Origin: Caryophanales bacterium UBA1744
Lineage (GTDB): Bacteria; Bacillota_I; Bacilli_A; RFN20; CAG-826
DNA length: 64,000 nucleotides
Assembly (NCBI GenBank): GCA_002314915.1
Contig: DCHU01000029.1
Location: forward strand, 33,451 to 97,450
Direction of reading: 5' to 3'
The notes under the pieces were generated by a model, which was not told the origin of the DNA, did no database searches, and worked only from the letters and a program-made list of their open reading frames with translations. Positions 51,975 to 61,000 of the stretch are shown here, one piece after another. A program made the position numbers and the translations under genes. Each line of letters opens with the position of its first letter. Positions within the stretch are counted from its first letter, which is position 1.

Positions 51975-52793
51975 ATGCCAAAAAATAACGGAAAAGAATA
52001 TGAGCGTTTGTTCGTTGAGGCCATCAATAACAAAAAGGTTTGTGAGGTGCCTCAAGGGTTCAGGGAGAATCTTGATCGAATGTTCAAACGCCTAAAGGAT
52101 GGGGATGTTGTTAAGGCCGGATTGGTTGAAGGATGTCAGAAACCTGATTTCTATGTGAGTATCAACGGGACCAGGAAAAACGTTTCTTTGAAGACAGGAT
52201 TCGCCACTCAGGTTGGAGGAATTTCTCTCAAAGAGTTCATCGCTTTTATGCGATCGAAAGGTGTCAGCGAGGACACATTGAAGACAATTGTTTTACTCCA
52301 CTTCTGCGATGGAACTTTCAATAACACAGGGGCGGTTAGATACGACGTTATGGATTTCAGAATGAGATTCAAGGACAGGATTAAGAAGGCAAATAAAGAG
52401 TTGAATCACGACAAGAGTTTCGTGAAAGACTTTGTTTACACGGTTGTTTTCAAAGGGTTTTATAAGGGTAATATCGCAGCGGATTATCTATATTTTGGAA
52501 GCCAAGAGTTCGGTTTTTGCTGCAATTTTAAGCAGATTTGCAGGCTAATTGACGATAAAAGGTGGGCAAAAACTGAAAACCTTCACATCGGACCAATCCA
52601 GTTCAGGCCTGTTGCTAGATACACAGGTATGAAGGTACGCGATGATTCAAAGAGATGGGGAGTCAGATTTTATTGGCCGGGTTTAGAGGGAGAGATTAGA
52701 AGGGTCGGAATACAATACAGATACCATTACGATGGATACATACCTCTTGCTGAGAGGGCGGAAGAAGGCGAGAGCAATATTAACCAAGCATGA
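51975..52793 (+). CDS. Unknown protein, possible PD-(D/E)xK nuclease-like fold
   Basis: 272 aa; AGGAGG 10 nt before ATG 51975 (TTG 51969 also in frame). NGKEYERLFVEAI at the N-terminus and KPDFYVSINGTRKNVSLKTGFATQVG near 55-80 recall the E...(x)D...xSxK layout of restriction-endonuclease-like proteins in which the usual Glu of ExK is Ser. The C-terminus is basic and aromatic. Codon use (AGG, CGA, CGC, GGG and T-ending codons) differs from its neighbours, which use AGA and C-ending codons. Isolated between a CoA-transferase and tRNA-Glu; suggests acquired DNA. Function not established. Confidence 0.6.
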   Translation: MPKNNGKEYERLFVEAINNKKVCEVPQGFRENLDRMFKRLKDGDVVKAGLVEGCQKPDFYVSINGTRKNVSLKTGFATQVGGISLKEFIAFMRSKGVSEDTLKTIVLLHFCDGTFNNTGAVRYDVMDFRMRFKDRIKKANKELNHDKSFVKDFVYTVVFKGFYKGNIAADYLYFGSQEFGFCCNFKQICRLIDDKRWAKTENLHIGPIQFRPVARYTGMKVRDDSKRWGVRFYWPGLEGEIRRVGIQYRYHYDGYIPLAERAEEGESNINQA

Positions 52794-52811
52794 AAGGTTT
52801 TCGATTTATTG

Positions 52812-52840
52812 TTGAAAACAAAAATGCTTAATGGTTTAAT
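52812..52840 (+). promoter_or_regulatory. Promoter of tRNA-Glu (CTC)
   Basis: TTGAAA (52812-52817), 17 bp, TTTAAT (52835-52840), 9 nt before the tRNA. Confidence 0.6.
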
Positions 52841-52849
52841 ATTGCTCGC

Positions 52850-52924
52850 GGCCCTGTCGTCAAGCGGTTAAGACACCGCCCTCTCAAGGCGGGTTCCCGG
52901 GTTCGAATCCCGGCAGGGTCACCA
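52850..52924 (+). tRNA. tRNA-Glu (anticodon CTC)
   Basis: 75-nt cloverleaf: acceptor GGCCCTG/CAGGGTC, anticodon stem CCGCC/GGCGG with loop CTCTCAA, T-arm GGGTTCGAATCC, encoded CCA. A second Glu isoacceptor besides the TTC one at 25535. Confidence 0.95.
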
Positions 52925-52935
52925 AATGAATTGTA

Positions 52936-52964
52936 AAGCCTCGACTATGTTCGGGGCTTTTTTC
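52936..52964 (+). terminator. Terminator after tRNA-Glu (CTC)
   Basis: Stem AAGCCTCGA / TCGGGGCTT (9 bp with one G-T), 6-nt loop, TTTT. Confidence 0.8.
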
Positions 52965-52990
52965 ATGCGGTGATTCTGCCTGGGATGAGA

Positions 52991-53021
52991 ACAAAATAAA
53001 AGGCAGGACTTTTGCCCTGCC
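52991..53021 (-). terminator. Terminator of gltX
   Basis: Minus-strand stem GGCAGG / CCTGCC with an A-rich loop, TTTTATTTT. Confidence 0.8.
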
Positions 53022-53031
53022 AGTTTGAATA

Positions 53032-54687
53032 TTAGTCGATTGCGTTTAAGAGTCTGTCCACTACTCTATCTTTTCCTAAGATATCAATGACCTCGTGGAG
53101 GTTAGGTGAGTTCTTGGAACATGTAAGGGCGATACGGATCAATTCCGCTGCGTCTGCGACGTTTCCTTTGAACAACTCAGGATTTGCCTTGTACTCTTTG
53201 TTATTTGTCGCAAAGCCGTTCTTTGCAGCCAATTCTTTGACACTGTTGAACCATGTTGATTCATCAACGCCGTATGTCATCTCTTCTGAGGCTTTCTTTA
53301 AGAAATCCTTGATAAATGCGTTGTCGAACTTCTCGTTGAATGGAAGTCCTGCTTTCTTGATCTCAGCGTAATCCTCATCGAAGAAGAATCTGGTGATTGG
53401 TTCGATGTCGCTGTATTTAGCGTAGTCTTTACGTGGGTTTGGTTTATCTTTGTCGATGTTGATGATTCTAGCTAAGAATGCTGGATCTTTCTCAATCTTT
53501 GCATAGAGCTTTGGATCATAGACTTTTGCCCACTCTGTGGCAGCTGGGAGGATTGTGTCTGCGTGTTCTTTGCCGAGAACTTCTCTGCAGAAATAAGCAA
53601 GCTTATCAATATCGAAGAGAGCGCCGTCTAATGACATCTTGTTCCATGTGAACTGGAAGTGTGAGATGTCGTAGTCTTTGCTCTGCATCGTCCAATCTTC
53701 GAAGTTGGAATTAGCGATGTTCATCAAGTATACGAGTAATCCTTTTGCTGGATATCCGCTTTCGATGAAGAATGAGACTGCTGCTTCTGGGTCTTTTCTC
53801 TTTGAGAGTTTTCTCTTGTTTCCGTTATCGAGTTTCATGATAACTGGAAGGTGAGCATACTTTGTTGGTTTCCAACCAAGAGCTCTGAAAAGGTCGAGGT
53901 GGATTGGGGTTGATGGGATCCACTCTTCGCCACGGGAGACGACTGTTGTTCTCATGAAGTGGTCGTCGACTACGTGTGCAAAGTGATATGTTGGGAGACC
54001 GTCACCTTTGAGGATAACAACATCAACGTCATTCTCCTGGATTTCGATCTTTCCGCGGATAGCGTCTGTGAATGCGACTTTTCTATTGTGGTCACCGTTT
54101 GATTTATAACGGACGACGTATGGCATTCCTGCTTTGATTTTCTCAATCTGCTCGTCTGGGGTGAGGTTTCTGTCTCTAGCGAATTCGCCATAGTAACCAG
54201 GGAGAATCTTGTTCGCTTCCTGATATGCTCTGATCTTCTCTAAATCCTCTGGTGTGCAGAAATCTGCATATGCCTTGCCTTCCTGGACGAGGTGTTTGAT
54301 GACGGTTCTATAGATATCTCTTCTCTTTGACTGCTGATATGGACCATAAGCGCCTTTATCGCCTTCTGGGAAGTAGCCTTCATCTGAGACGATGCCGAAG
54401 TTTGCAAGCTGGACGATTAAATCGTCTGCTGAACCAGCGATTGTTCTCTTGGTGTCTGTATCCTCAAGTCTGAACATGTAGATACCGCCGGACTGCTTCG
54501 CGTACTTATATCCCACGAGCGCGGTAAATAAAGAACCTGTGTGTAAGAAGCCTGTAGGTGATGGGGCAAATCTAGTGACCTGCGCGCCTTCTGGTAACTG
54601 TCTGACAGGGTATTCGTTTTCTAAGTCATCAACTGTCTTTGTGATGTCCGGGAACATGAGTTCCGCTAAATCGTAATAATTAGCCAT
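53032..54687 (-). CDS. gltX: Glutamyl-tRNA synthetase
   Basis: 551 aa from ATG 54687 (GGAGGAATACATT; the in-frame TTG at 54702 overlaps that site). HIGH motif as PTGFLHTGS (near 47), KMSKS as KLSKRKDP (near 290), class Ib fold. About 60-70 residues longer than the usual GltX, including a ~30-residue N-terminal extension (LAELMFPDITKTVDDLENEY) before the catalytic core. Charges tRNA-Glu; both Glu isoacceptors of this window are substrates. Confidence 0.94.
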   Translation of the reverse strand: MANYYDLAELMFPDITKTVDDLENEYPVRQLPEGAQVTRFAPSPTGFLHTGSLFTALVGYKYAKQSGGIYMFRLEDTDTKRTIAGSADDLIVQLANFGIVSDEGYFPEGDKGAYGPYQQSKRRDIYRTVIKHLVQEGKAYADFCTPEDLEKIRAYQEANKILPGYYGEFARDRNLTPDEQIEKIKAGMPYVVRYKSNGDHNRKVAFTDAIRGKIEIQENDVDVVILKGDGLPTYHFAHVVDDHFMRTTVVSRGEEWIPSTPIHLDLFRALGWKPTKYAHLPVIMKLDNGNKRKLSKRKDPEAAVSFFIESGYPAKGLLVYLMNIANSNFEDWTMQSKDYDISHFQFTWNKMSLDGALFDIDKLAYFCREVLGKEHADTILPAATEWAKVYDPKLYAKIEKDPAFLARIINIDKDKPNPRKDYAKYSDIEPITRFFFDEDYAEIKKAGLPFNEKFDNAFIKDFLKKASEEMTYGVDESTWFNSVKELAAKNGFATNNKEYKANPELFKGNVADAAELIRIALTCSKNSPNLHEVIDILGKDRVVDRLLNAID

Positions 54688-54747
54688 AATGTATTCCTCC
54701 AATTCGGAGCCTTATGAATTATATTCAATATTTTTGTAGTTTTCTAC

Positions 54748-54776
54748 TTGCCAATAGTAAAACACCTAATTATAAT
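54748..54776 (+). promoter_or_regulatory. Promoter of tRNA-Gly
   Basis: TTGCCA (54748-54753), 17 bp, TATAAT (54771-54776). Divergent from gltX. Confidence 0.75.
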
Positions 54777-54802
54777 AAACCACGCTCTCACAAAGAGTGA
54801 TT

Positions 54803-54876
54803 GCAGGTGTAGTTCAATGGTAGAACGCGACCTTGCCAAGGTCGACACGCGGGTCCGATTCCCGTCACTTGCTCCA
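54803..54876 (+). tRNA. tRNA-Gly (anticodon GCC)
   Basis: 74-nt cloverleaf: acceptor GCAGGTG/CACTTGC, anticodon stem CGACC/GGTCG with loop TTGCCAA, T-arm GGGTCCGATTCCC, encoded CCA. Confidence 0.95.
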
Positions 54877-54886
54877 GTTGATAGTT

Positions 54887-54917
54887 AACCCTCGAGTAAT
54901 CGGGGGTTTTATTTTTG
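54887..54917 (+). terminator. Terminator after tRNA-Gly
   Basis: Stem AACCCTCGA / TCGGGGGTT (9 bp, one G-T), GTAA loop, TTTTATTTTT. Confidence 0.8.
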
Positions 54918-55054
54918 TTCGGACCCGCGTTTTTCCTCTTAATTTATTAAGGTGATTATTAGCTGTTTTTATGTTTTGTCCGGTGTAAGTGCTTTCTTTA
55001 AAAAATCGAAAATTAACGCTTTAAATTATTCGACTTTTGTTTAATATGACCCCA

Positions 55055-55314
55055 TAGCGATGAAGGGAAATAGTACCTTTTGAGTAAGATCTGAGCGAGC
55101 TGCCGATGGTGAGAGGGCGGTATCTGAGGCAATTGGGAACGCGTCCTAGAGCTGATTCTCTGAAATGAGTAGGAGATTCCGTGTTCGCACGTTACAGCGA
55201 CTTTGGGATAAATAACTTATCCTGGAAAGGTAACACTCGTGAGAGTGTTATAAACTAAGGTGGCACCACGTTAAAAAAACGTCCTTAGACTTTGTTAGTC
55301 TGGGGACTTTTTGT
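55055..55314 (+). promoter_or_regulatory. T-box leader (arginine) with terminator/antiterminator
   Basis: Contains Stem I elements (AG-bulge region GAGCGAGC, distal loop GATGGTGAGAG, 55090-55120), a specifier region GGGAACGCGTCC with CGC (Arg codon) at 55140-55142, the T-box sequence AAGGTGGCACCACG at 55257-55270, and a terminator stem GTCCTTAGAC / GTCTGGGGAC at 55281-55307 followed by T5. Uncharged tRNA-Arg would pair with CGC and the T-box bulge and allow transcription of argGHCJBDF. A weak promoter (TTTAAA, 16 bp, TAATAT at 55042) starts it. The ~110 nt before that hold no gene. Confidence 0.88.
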
Positions 55315-55342
55315 TTACTAGGCTGAAGGAAAGAGAGAAAAA

Positions 55343-56566
55343 ATGGACAAGAAAAACATCAAAAAGGTCGTCTTAGCCTACTCAGGTGGCTTAGACACAT
55401 CAATCATCATCCCATGGTTGAAGGAGAACTATAACAACTGTGAAGTTATAGCGGTATCCGGCAACGTTGGACAGGCTGATGAACTCGAGGGATTAGAGGA
55501 GAAAGCACTTAAGACAGGCGCTAGCAAACTCTATGTTCTCGACTTAACCGACGATTATGTCGACAACTACATCATCCCAACAATGAAGGCAGGCGCATTA
55601 TATGAGGAATACTACCTCGGCACCTCACACGCTAGACCATGCATCGCTAAAGGATTGGTCGAAATCGCACTCAAAGAAGGCGCGGATGCAATCTGCCACG
55701 GCTGCACCGGAAAAGGAAACGACCAGGTCAGATTTGAGTTAACCATCAAGAGATTTGCACCAAATATGCCAATCATCGCTCCATGGAGAGAATGGTCAAT
55801 CAAATCAAGAGACGAGGAAATCGATTACGCGGAGGCGCATAACATTCCTCTTAAGATCAACAGAGAAACTAACTACTCAAAGGACAAGAACCTCTGGCAC
55901 TTATCACACGAGGGTCTCGACCTTGAAGATACAGGCAATGAGCCATTATATGACAAGCCAGGATTCCTTGAGATGGGCGTATCCCCAATCAAGGCTCCAG
56001 ACACCCCTACTTATGTCGAACTCGAGTTCGTCAAAGGCGTTCCAGTCGCGATCGACGGAGAAAAGATGTCCGCAAAGAACATCATCTACAAGTTGAATAA
56101 GCTCGGCGGCGAGAACGGAATCGGATTACTCGACATCGTTGAGAATAGACTTGTCGGCATGAAGTGCAGAGGCGTCTATGAGACACCTGGAGGCACAATC
56201 CTCTATAAAGCACACAGCTATCTCGAATCATTGTGCTTAGACAAGATGACGATGCACGAGAAAGAGAAACTAGCAATCACCTTTGGTGAGTTGGTCTATA
56301 ACGGTCAGTGGTTCACCCCGCTTAGAGAAGCTATCTCAGCATTTGTCGACAAGACACAGGAAACAGTTACAGGTAAGGTCAAACTCAAACTTTATAAGGG
56401 CAACGTCATCAAAGCGGGAGCTTGGTCAGACTATTCGCTATACAGCGAAGATATCGCTACATTCGGAGAATCCGACTACAACCAGAAGGATTCAGAAGGA
56501 TTCATCAACTTATATGGCTTACCACTCAAGGTCGCTGCATTAGTTGATGCAAAGAACAACAAATAA
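55343..56566 (+). CDS. argG: Argininosuccinate synthase
   Basis: 407 aa. ATP-binding PP-motif [13 protein letters not shown] at the start, then [13 protein letters not shown] and the citrulline/aspartate site [10 protein letters not shown]. Joins citrulline and aspartate. First gene of the arg operon, behind the T-box, with a GGAAAGAGAG site. Confidence 0.96.
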   Translation: MDKKNIKKVVLAYSGGLDTSIIIPWLKENYNNCEVIAVSGNVGQADELEGLEEKALKTGASKLYVLDLTDDYVDNYIIPTMKAGALYEEYYLGTSHARPCIAKGLVEIALKEGADAICHGCTGKGNDQVRFELTIKRFAPNMPIIAPWREWSIKSRDEEIDYAEAHNIPLKINRETNYSKDKNLWHLSHEGLDLEDTGNEPLYDKPGFLEMGVSPIKAPDTPTYVELEFVKGVPVAIDGEKMSAKNIIYKLNKLGGENGIGLLDIVENRLVGMKCRGVYETPGGTILYKAHSYLESLCLDKMTMHEKEKLAITFGELVYNGQWFTPLREAISAFVDKTQETVTGKVKLKLYKGNVIKAGAWSDYSLYSEDIATFGESDYNQKDSEGFINLYGLPLKVAALVDAKNNK

Positions 56567-56578
56567 GGAGCAAACAAT

Positions 56579-57955
56579 ATGGCAAAAATGTGGGCCGGAA
56601 GAACATCGGGAATTACATCTAAAATCGCGGACGACTATAACTCATCCATCTCTTTCGACTCGAGAATGTTCGAGGAGGACATCGCCGGTTCAATGGTCCA
56701 CGCCTTAATGCTCGCTTCAAAAGGGATAATCACGGAAGATGAGGCCTCTAAAATCAACGAGGGTCTCACTTCCATCCTTGAAGATATCAAATCCGGCAAA
56801 TTGGAAATCGACTTGAGCGCCGAGGATATCCACATGTTCGTGGAATCGGTTCTCACAGAGAGAGTCGGAACGGTCGGAAAGAAACTCCACACAGCAAGAA
56901 GCAGAAACGATCAGGTCGCTCTCGACATGAAGATGTATGTGAGAAAAGAAATCACCTCTATTGAGGAGAAGGTCAAGGGACTCATCGCCGCAATCGTTGA
57001 TAAGGCGGATGAGTACACGTGTTACATCATGCCTGGATATACACATCTTCAGAGAGCGCAGCCAATCACTTATGGACATGACTTAATGGCCTATGCATTC
57101 ATGTTTGAAAGGGATTTATCCCGTTTAAATGACTGCAAAAAGCGCTTAAACCTCTCTCCTATCGGCTGTTGCGCACTTGCGGGCACCACTTATGACACAG
57201 ACCGCGACTTCGAAGCAGAACGCCTTGGATTTGATGGGGTTGTGCTAAATTCGCTCGACGGAGTATCCGATAGGGATTACTTGGTTGAGTTGCTCTCATG
57301 CTTATCTCTCATCATGGTTCACTTATCAAGAATGTCAGAGGAGATAATCCTCTTCTCATCCTGGGAGTTTAAGTTCATTGAGTTAGATGACGCGTTCACA
57401 ACCGGGTCATCAATCATGCCTCAGAAGAAGAACTCGGATATGGCCGAGCTTGCTCGTGGCAAGTCAGGAAGAGTGTTCGGCTCCCTTATGGGTATGTTAA
57501 CCGTCCTCAAAGGACTTCCACTCGCATACAACAAGGACATGCAGGAAGACAAAGAGCAGACATATGACGCGATTGACACGGTCAAGATGACCCTTGATGT
57601 GTTCACTCCTATGGTCGCAACAATCAAGGCTAATGAGGAAAATATGTTGAACGCCGCTAAGAAGGGCTTCATCAACGCGACCGACTTGGCGGATTACCTC
57701 ACCAAGAAAGGCATGCCATTCCGCGATGCGTATAAGCTCACAGGCATGCTTGTGAATAAGTGCATTGAAGAGAATAAGACGCTCGAAGACATCACGCTTG
57801 ATGAATACAAAAAGTCATCAGATCTCTTCGACAGCGACTTATATGAGGAAATCTCTCTCAAGACATGTGTTGAAAGAAGAGTCTCCAAAGGAGGCACATC
57901 TTTCGCATCAGTAAAAGAACAGATTGCTTATCTAAAAGATAAATTGGGTTTATAG
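56579..57955 (+). CDS. argH: Argininosuccinate lyase
   Basis: 458 aa. The superfamily signature GSSIMPQKKNSD (near 280), HTARSRNDQVALD and the catalytic TYGHDLMAY-type His region are present. Releases arginine and fumarate. 12 nt after argG, with AAGGAG. Confidence 0.96.
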   Translation: MAKMWAGRTSGITSKIADDYNSSISFDSRMFEEDIAGSMVHALMLASKGIITEDEASKINEGLTSILEDIKSGKLEIDLSAEDIHMFVESVLTERVGTVGKKLHTARSRNDQVALDMKMYVRKEITSIEEKVKGLIAAIVDKADEYTCYIMPGYTHLQRAQPITYGHDLMAYAFMFERDLSRLNDCKKRLNLSPIGCCALAGTTYDTDRDFEAERLGFDGVVLNSLDGVSDRDYLVELLSCLSLIMVHLSRMSEEIILFSSWEFKFIELDDAFTTGSSIMPQKKNSDMAELARGKSGRVFGSLMGMLTVLKGLPLAYNKDMQEDKEQTYDAIDTVKMTLDVFTPMVATIKANEENMLNAAKKGFINATDLADYLTKKGMPFRDAYKLTGMLVNKCIEENKTLEDITLDEYKKSSDLFDSDLYEEISLKTCVERRVSKGGTSFASVKEQIAYLKDKLGL

Positions 57956-57966
57956 AGGAACTGGAA

Positions 57967-58893
57967 ATGAAAAAGAAAGTATTTATAGATGGTTCCTCAG
58001 GAACTACCGGATTAAAGATATTTGACCGATTGAAGGATAGAACGGATATCGAATTGCTCATCCTTGATGAGGAGCATAGAAAAGATCCATCATCAATCAG
58101 ACATATGATCAACAACTCGGATGTCACAATCCTTTGCTTACCGGATGATGCATCTAGAGAAGCACTCGCGATGGTCGACAACCCAAATACCGTCATCATC
58201 GATACCTCAACCGCATTCAGAACAAGCCCGGACTTCGTCTATGGCTTCGCTGAATTGGGCGGATTTGAAAACAAAATCAAAAAATCAAAAAGAATAGCGA
58301 ATCCTGGATGCCACGCATCGGGATTCATTGCTCTCATATACCCGCTCGTGAGCAAGGGCATATTGAGCAAGAAAGCCAAACTCTCATGCTTCTCCCTCAC
58401 CGGTTATTCCGGAGGCGGCAAGAAGATGATCGAGGAATATGAAGGCGAGAATAGAGATACATTACTCGATTCACCTCGAGTATACGGACTCAACCAAAAT
58501 CACAAACACCTTAAAGAGATGAAGTCGATTTGTGGTTTGGGATCAGAACCGGTGTTCATCCCGGTTGTCGGAGACTTCTATTCCGGCATGGAGGTCACAA
58601 TCCCTCTATTCAAGGGAGACGTGAACCTCTCAAAAGAAGAGTTAATCAAGTTCTATGAGAACTACTACAACTCAGATATCGTCCATGTTAGCAAGGACAC
58701 AGAAGGAAACTTCATGGCAAGCAATAAGCTAAGCGGACTTGATGTCATGGAGATATCGGTTCAGGGAAACGATGAGAGAATGACACTCGTCGCCAGATAC
58801 GACAACTTAGGCAAAGGGGCCTCAGGAAGCGCGATCGAGAACCTGAACATTGTCATCGGACAAGAAAAAACCACATCACTCAAATTAAAGTAG
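57967..58893 (+). CDS. argC: N-acetyl-gamma-glutamyl-phosphate reductase, short (type 2)
   Basis: 308 aa, the shorter ArgC class (most are ~345). NADP-binding GSSGTTGLKIFDRL (near residue 8) and catalytic Cys in RIANPGCHASGF (near 116). Reduces N-acetylglutamyl phosphate to the semialdehyde. 11 nt after argH. Confidence 0.93.
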   Translation: MKKKVFIDGSSGTTGLKIFDRLKDRTDIELLILDEEHRKDPSSIRHMINNSDVTILCLPDDASREALAMVDNPNTVIIDTSTAFRTSPDFVYGFAELGGFENKIKKSKRIANPGCHASGFIALIYPLVSKGILSKKAKLSCFSLTGYSGGGKKMIEEYEGENRDTLLDSPRVYGLNQNHKHLKEMKSICGLGSEPVFIPVVGDFYSGMEVTIPLFKGDVNLSKEELIKFYENYYNSDIVHVSKDTEGNFMASNKLSGLDVMEISVQGNDERMTLVARYDNLGKGASGSAIENLNIVIGQEKTTSLKLK

Positions 58894-58903
58894 GAGGCAG
58901 GAA

Positions 58904-60118
58904 ATGAAATTTATCGAAGGCGGAGTTACAGCTGCAAAAGGATTCCTCGCAACAGGCATCCACTGCGGCATCAGAAAGAATCGCTCCAAAAGAGATTTAG
59001 CTCTCATCTACTCAACAACCTTATGCACCGCTAGCGCAGTCTATACGACCAACTTGGTCAAAGGCGCACCGCTCCTCGTTACAAAGGAACACCTCAAGGA
59101 CGGACACGCCCAGGCTGTCATCTGCAACTCAGGAAATGCAAACACATGCAACTGGAATGGCGCGCAAATCGCTGAGGAAACATGTGAAATCCTCGCAAAA
59201 GAGTTAAATATCCCTAGCAATAACATCGTCGTTGCCTCTACAGGCGTCATCGGACAGCTCATGGACATCGAGCCATTCAAGGTTGGCATCCCACCACTTG
59301 TTAAGGCCTTAAATGAGAACGGTTCCGATGAAGCAGCGGAAGGAATCATGACAACCGACACCATCAAGAAAGAGGTCGCAGTCGAGTTTGAAATCGGCGG
59401 CAAGACATGCAAGATGGGAGGCATCGCAAAAGGAAGCGGCATGATTCATCCAAATATGGCAACCATGCTCGTCTTCATCACAAGTGACGTCGCGATATCA
59501 AGCGAGATGCTCGATAAGGCGCTCAAGAACGATATCAAGAACACATTCAATATGGTATCGGTCGATGGAGACACCTCCACAAACGATATGGTCACGGTCC
59601 TCGCAAACGGACAGGCCGGTAACAGAGTTATCGACAAAGACGATGAGGACTTCAAGACATTCATGAAGGCTCTCAATACATTAACCATCTCCTTATGCAG
59701 AAAGATTGCAGGAGACGGCGAAGGCGCAACAAAGCTCTTGGAGTGCGTTGTGACCTGTGCATCAAGCGAAGAAATCGCAAAAGTCGTCGCTAAAAGCGTC
59801 ATCACATCTTCGCTCACCAAGGCCGCGATGTTCGGCGCTGATGCAAACTGGGGCCGAGTCCTTTGTGCAATCGGCTATAGCGGAGCAAATGTGGACGTTA
59901 ACAAAATCGATGTCTCATTTAAGTCAGTAAAAGGAACAATCGAGGTCTGCAAGAACGGAGCGGGAATCGATTTCAGTGAAGAAATAGCAAAGGAAATCCT
60001 TTTAGAGAAGGAAATAGACATTTTGGTCAACCTCAACTCGGGATACGAAAAGGCAACCGCTTGGGGATGCGACCTCACATACGACTACGTAAGAATCAAT
60101 GGCGATTACAGAACCTAA
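58904..60118 (+). CDS. argJ: Bifunctional ornithine acetyltransferase/N-acetylglutamate synthase
   Basis: 404 aa. The self-cleavage/nucleophile motif is GMIHPNMATMLVF (Thr near 188), with KGSGMI before it. ArgJ recycles the acetyl group from acetylornithine to glutamate, so no argE or argA is needed. GGAGG before the ATG. Confidence 0.95.
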   Translation: MKFIEGGVTAAKGFLATGIHCGIRKNRSKRDLALIYSTTLCTASAVYTTNLVKGAPLLVTKEHLKDGHAQAVICNSGNANTCNWNGAQIAEETCEILAKELNIPSNNIVVASTGVIGQLMDIEPFKVGIPPLVKALNENGSDEAAEGIMTTDTIKKEVAVEFEIGGKTCKMGGIAKGSGMIHPNMATMLVFITSDVAISSEMLDKALKNDIKNTFNMVSVDGDTSTNDMVTVLANGQAGNRVIDKDDEDFKTFMKALNTLTISLCRKIAGDGEGATKLLECVVTCASSEEIAKVVAKSVITSSLTKAAMFGADANWGRVLCAIGYSGANVDVNKIDVSFKSVKGTIEVCKNGAGIDFSEEIAKEILLEKEIDILVNLNSGYEKATAWGCDLTYDYVRINGDYRT

Positions 60119-60136
60119 TGAGAAGGGAGTAAAACT

Positions 60137-61000
60137 ATGAACCTATCAAACTTTGAGAGAGCCAAAGTCTTAACCCAAGCTCTTCCATACATCAAGAAAT
60201 ACACGAATAGAATCGTCGTCATCAAGTATGGCGGCAACGCTATGATCAGCCCTGAACTCAAGGCACAGGTCATCGAAGATTTGGTTTTGCTCTGGACAAT
60301 CGGAGTCAAAATCGTCTTGGTCCACGGTGGAGGTCCAGAGATCAATGAACTATCCAAAAAGCTCGGAAAAGAGGCGACTTGGGTCAACGGATTAAGAGTG
60401 ACCGATGAAGAAACAGTCGACATCGCTCAGATGGTCCTCTCAGGAAAGATCAACAAGCATTTGGTCAACTTGCTCCAGACACAGGGCGGTAACGCAATCG
60501 GAATCTCAGGCGTTGACGGAAAACTCATCGAAGCTGAGATGAAGGACCCTGCGTTGGGTTATGTTGGCAAAATCACAAAAATCAATCCAGGCGCAATACA
60601 GGATTTATTGGACCTCGGTTATTTGCCAGTTATCTCCACGATTGGACGTGATAAAAAAGGAAATCTCTACAATATCAACGCAGATACGGCCGCTTCTTCT
60701 ATCGCAGCAGCCTTAAATGCCAAGCGTCTCGTTCTCTTAACTGACATCAACGGAATCTTAAAAGACAAGAACGATCCAAGCTCTGTCATTGAGGAAATGA
60801 CTGTCCAGGAAGCAAAAGACTTATGCTCCTCCGACATCATCTCAGGCGGAATGATTCCTAAACTCGAATGCGCAATCCAGGCAGTCGAAGGCGGAGTTTA
60901 CAAAACCACCATCATCGACGGAAGAGTCCCACACTCAATCGTCATGGAGTTATTGACCGATGAAGGTGCTGGCACCCTTATTAAAGGAGATGTCCAATAA
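60137..61000 (+). CDS. argB: Acetylglutamate kinase
   Basis: 287 aa, amino-acid kinase fold: VIKYGGNAM at the start, VLVHGGGPEINELSKKLG, and the C-terminal GGMIPKLECAIQAV. Lacks the N-terminal helix found in arginine-inhibited hexameric enzymes only in part (a short helix LSNFERAKVLTQALPYI is present), so feedback control by arginine is possible. Confidence 0.95.
   Translation: MNLSNFERAKVLTQALPYIKKYTNRIVVIKYGGNAMISPELKAQVIEDLVLLWTIGVKIVLVHGGGPEINELSKKLGKEATWVNGLRVTDEETVDIAQMVLSGKINKHLVNLLQTQGGNAIGISGVDGKLIEAEMKDPALGYVGKITKINPGAIQDLLDLGYLPVISTIGRDKKGNLYNINADTAASSIAAALNAKRLVLLTDINGILKDKNDPSSVIEEMTVQEAKDLCSSDIISGGMIPKLECAIQAVEGGVYKTTIIDGRVPHSIVMELLTDEGAGTLIKGDVQ

Noticed and set aside
52850..52924. 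tRNA-Glu(CUC) as attachment site of an integrated element
   Set aside because: No integrase and no direct repeat of the tRNA 3' end nearby; only codon bias of the adjacent gene hints at transfer.
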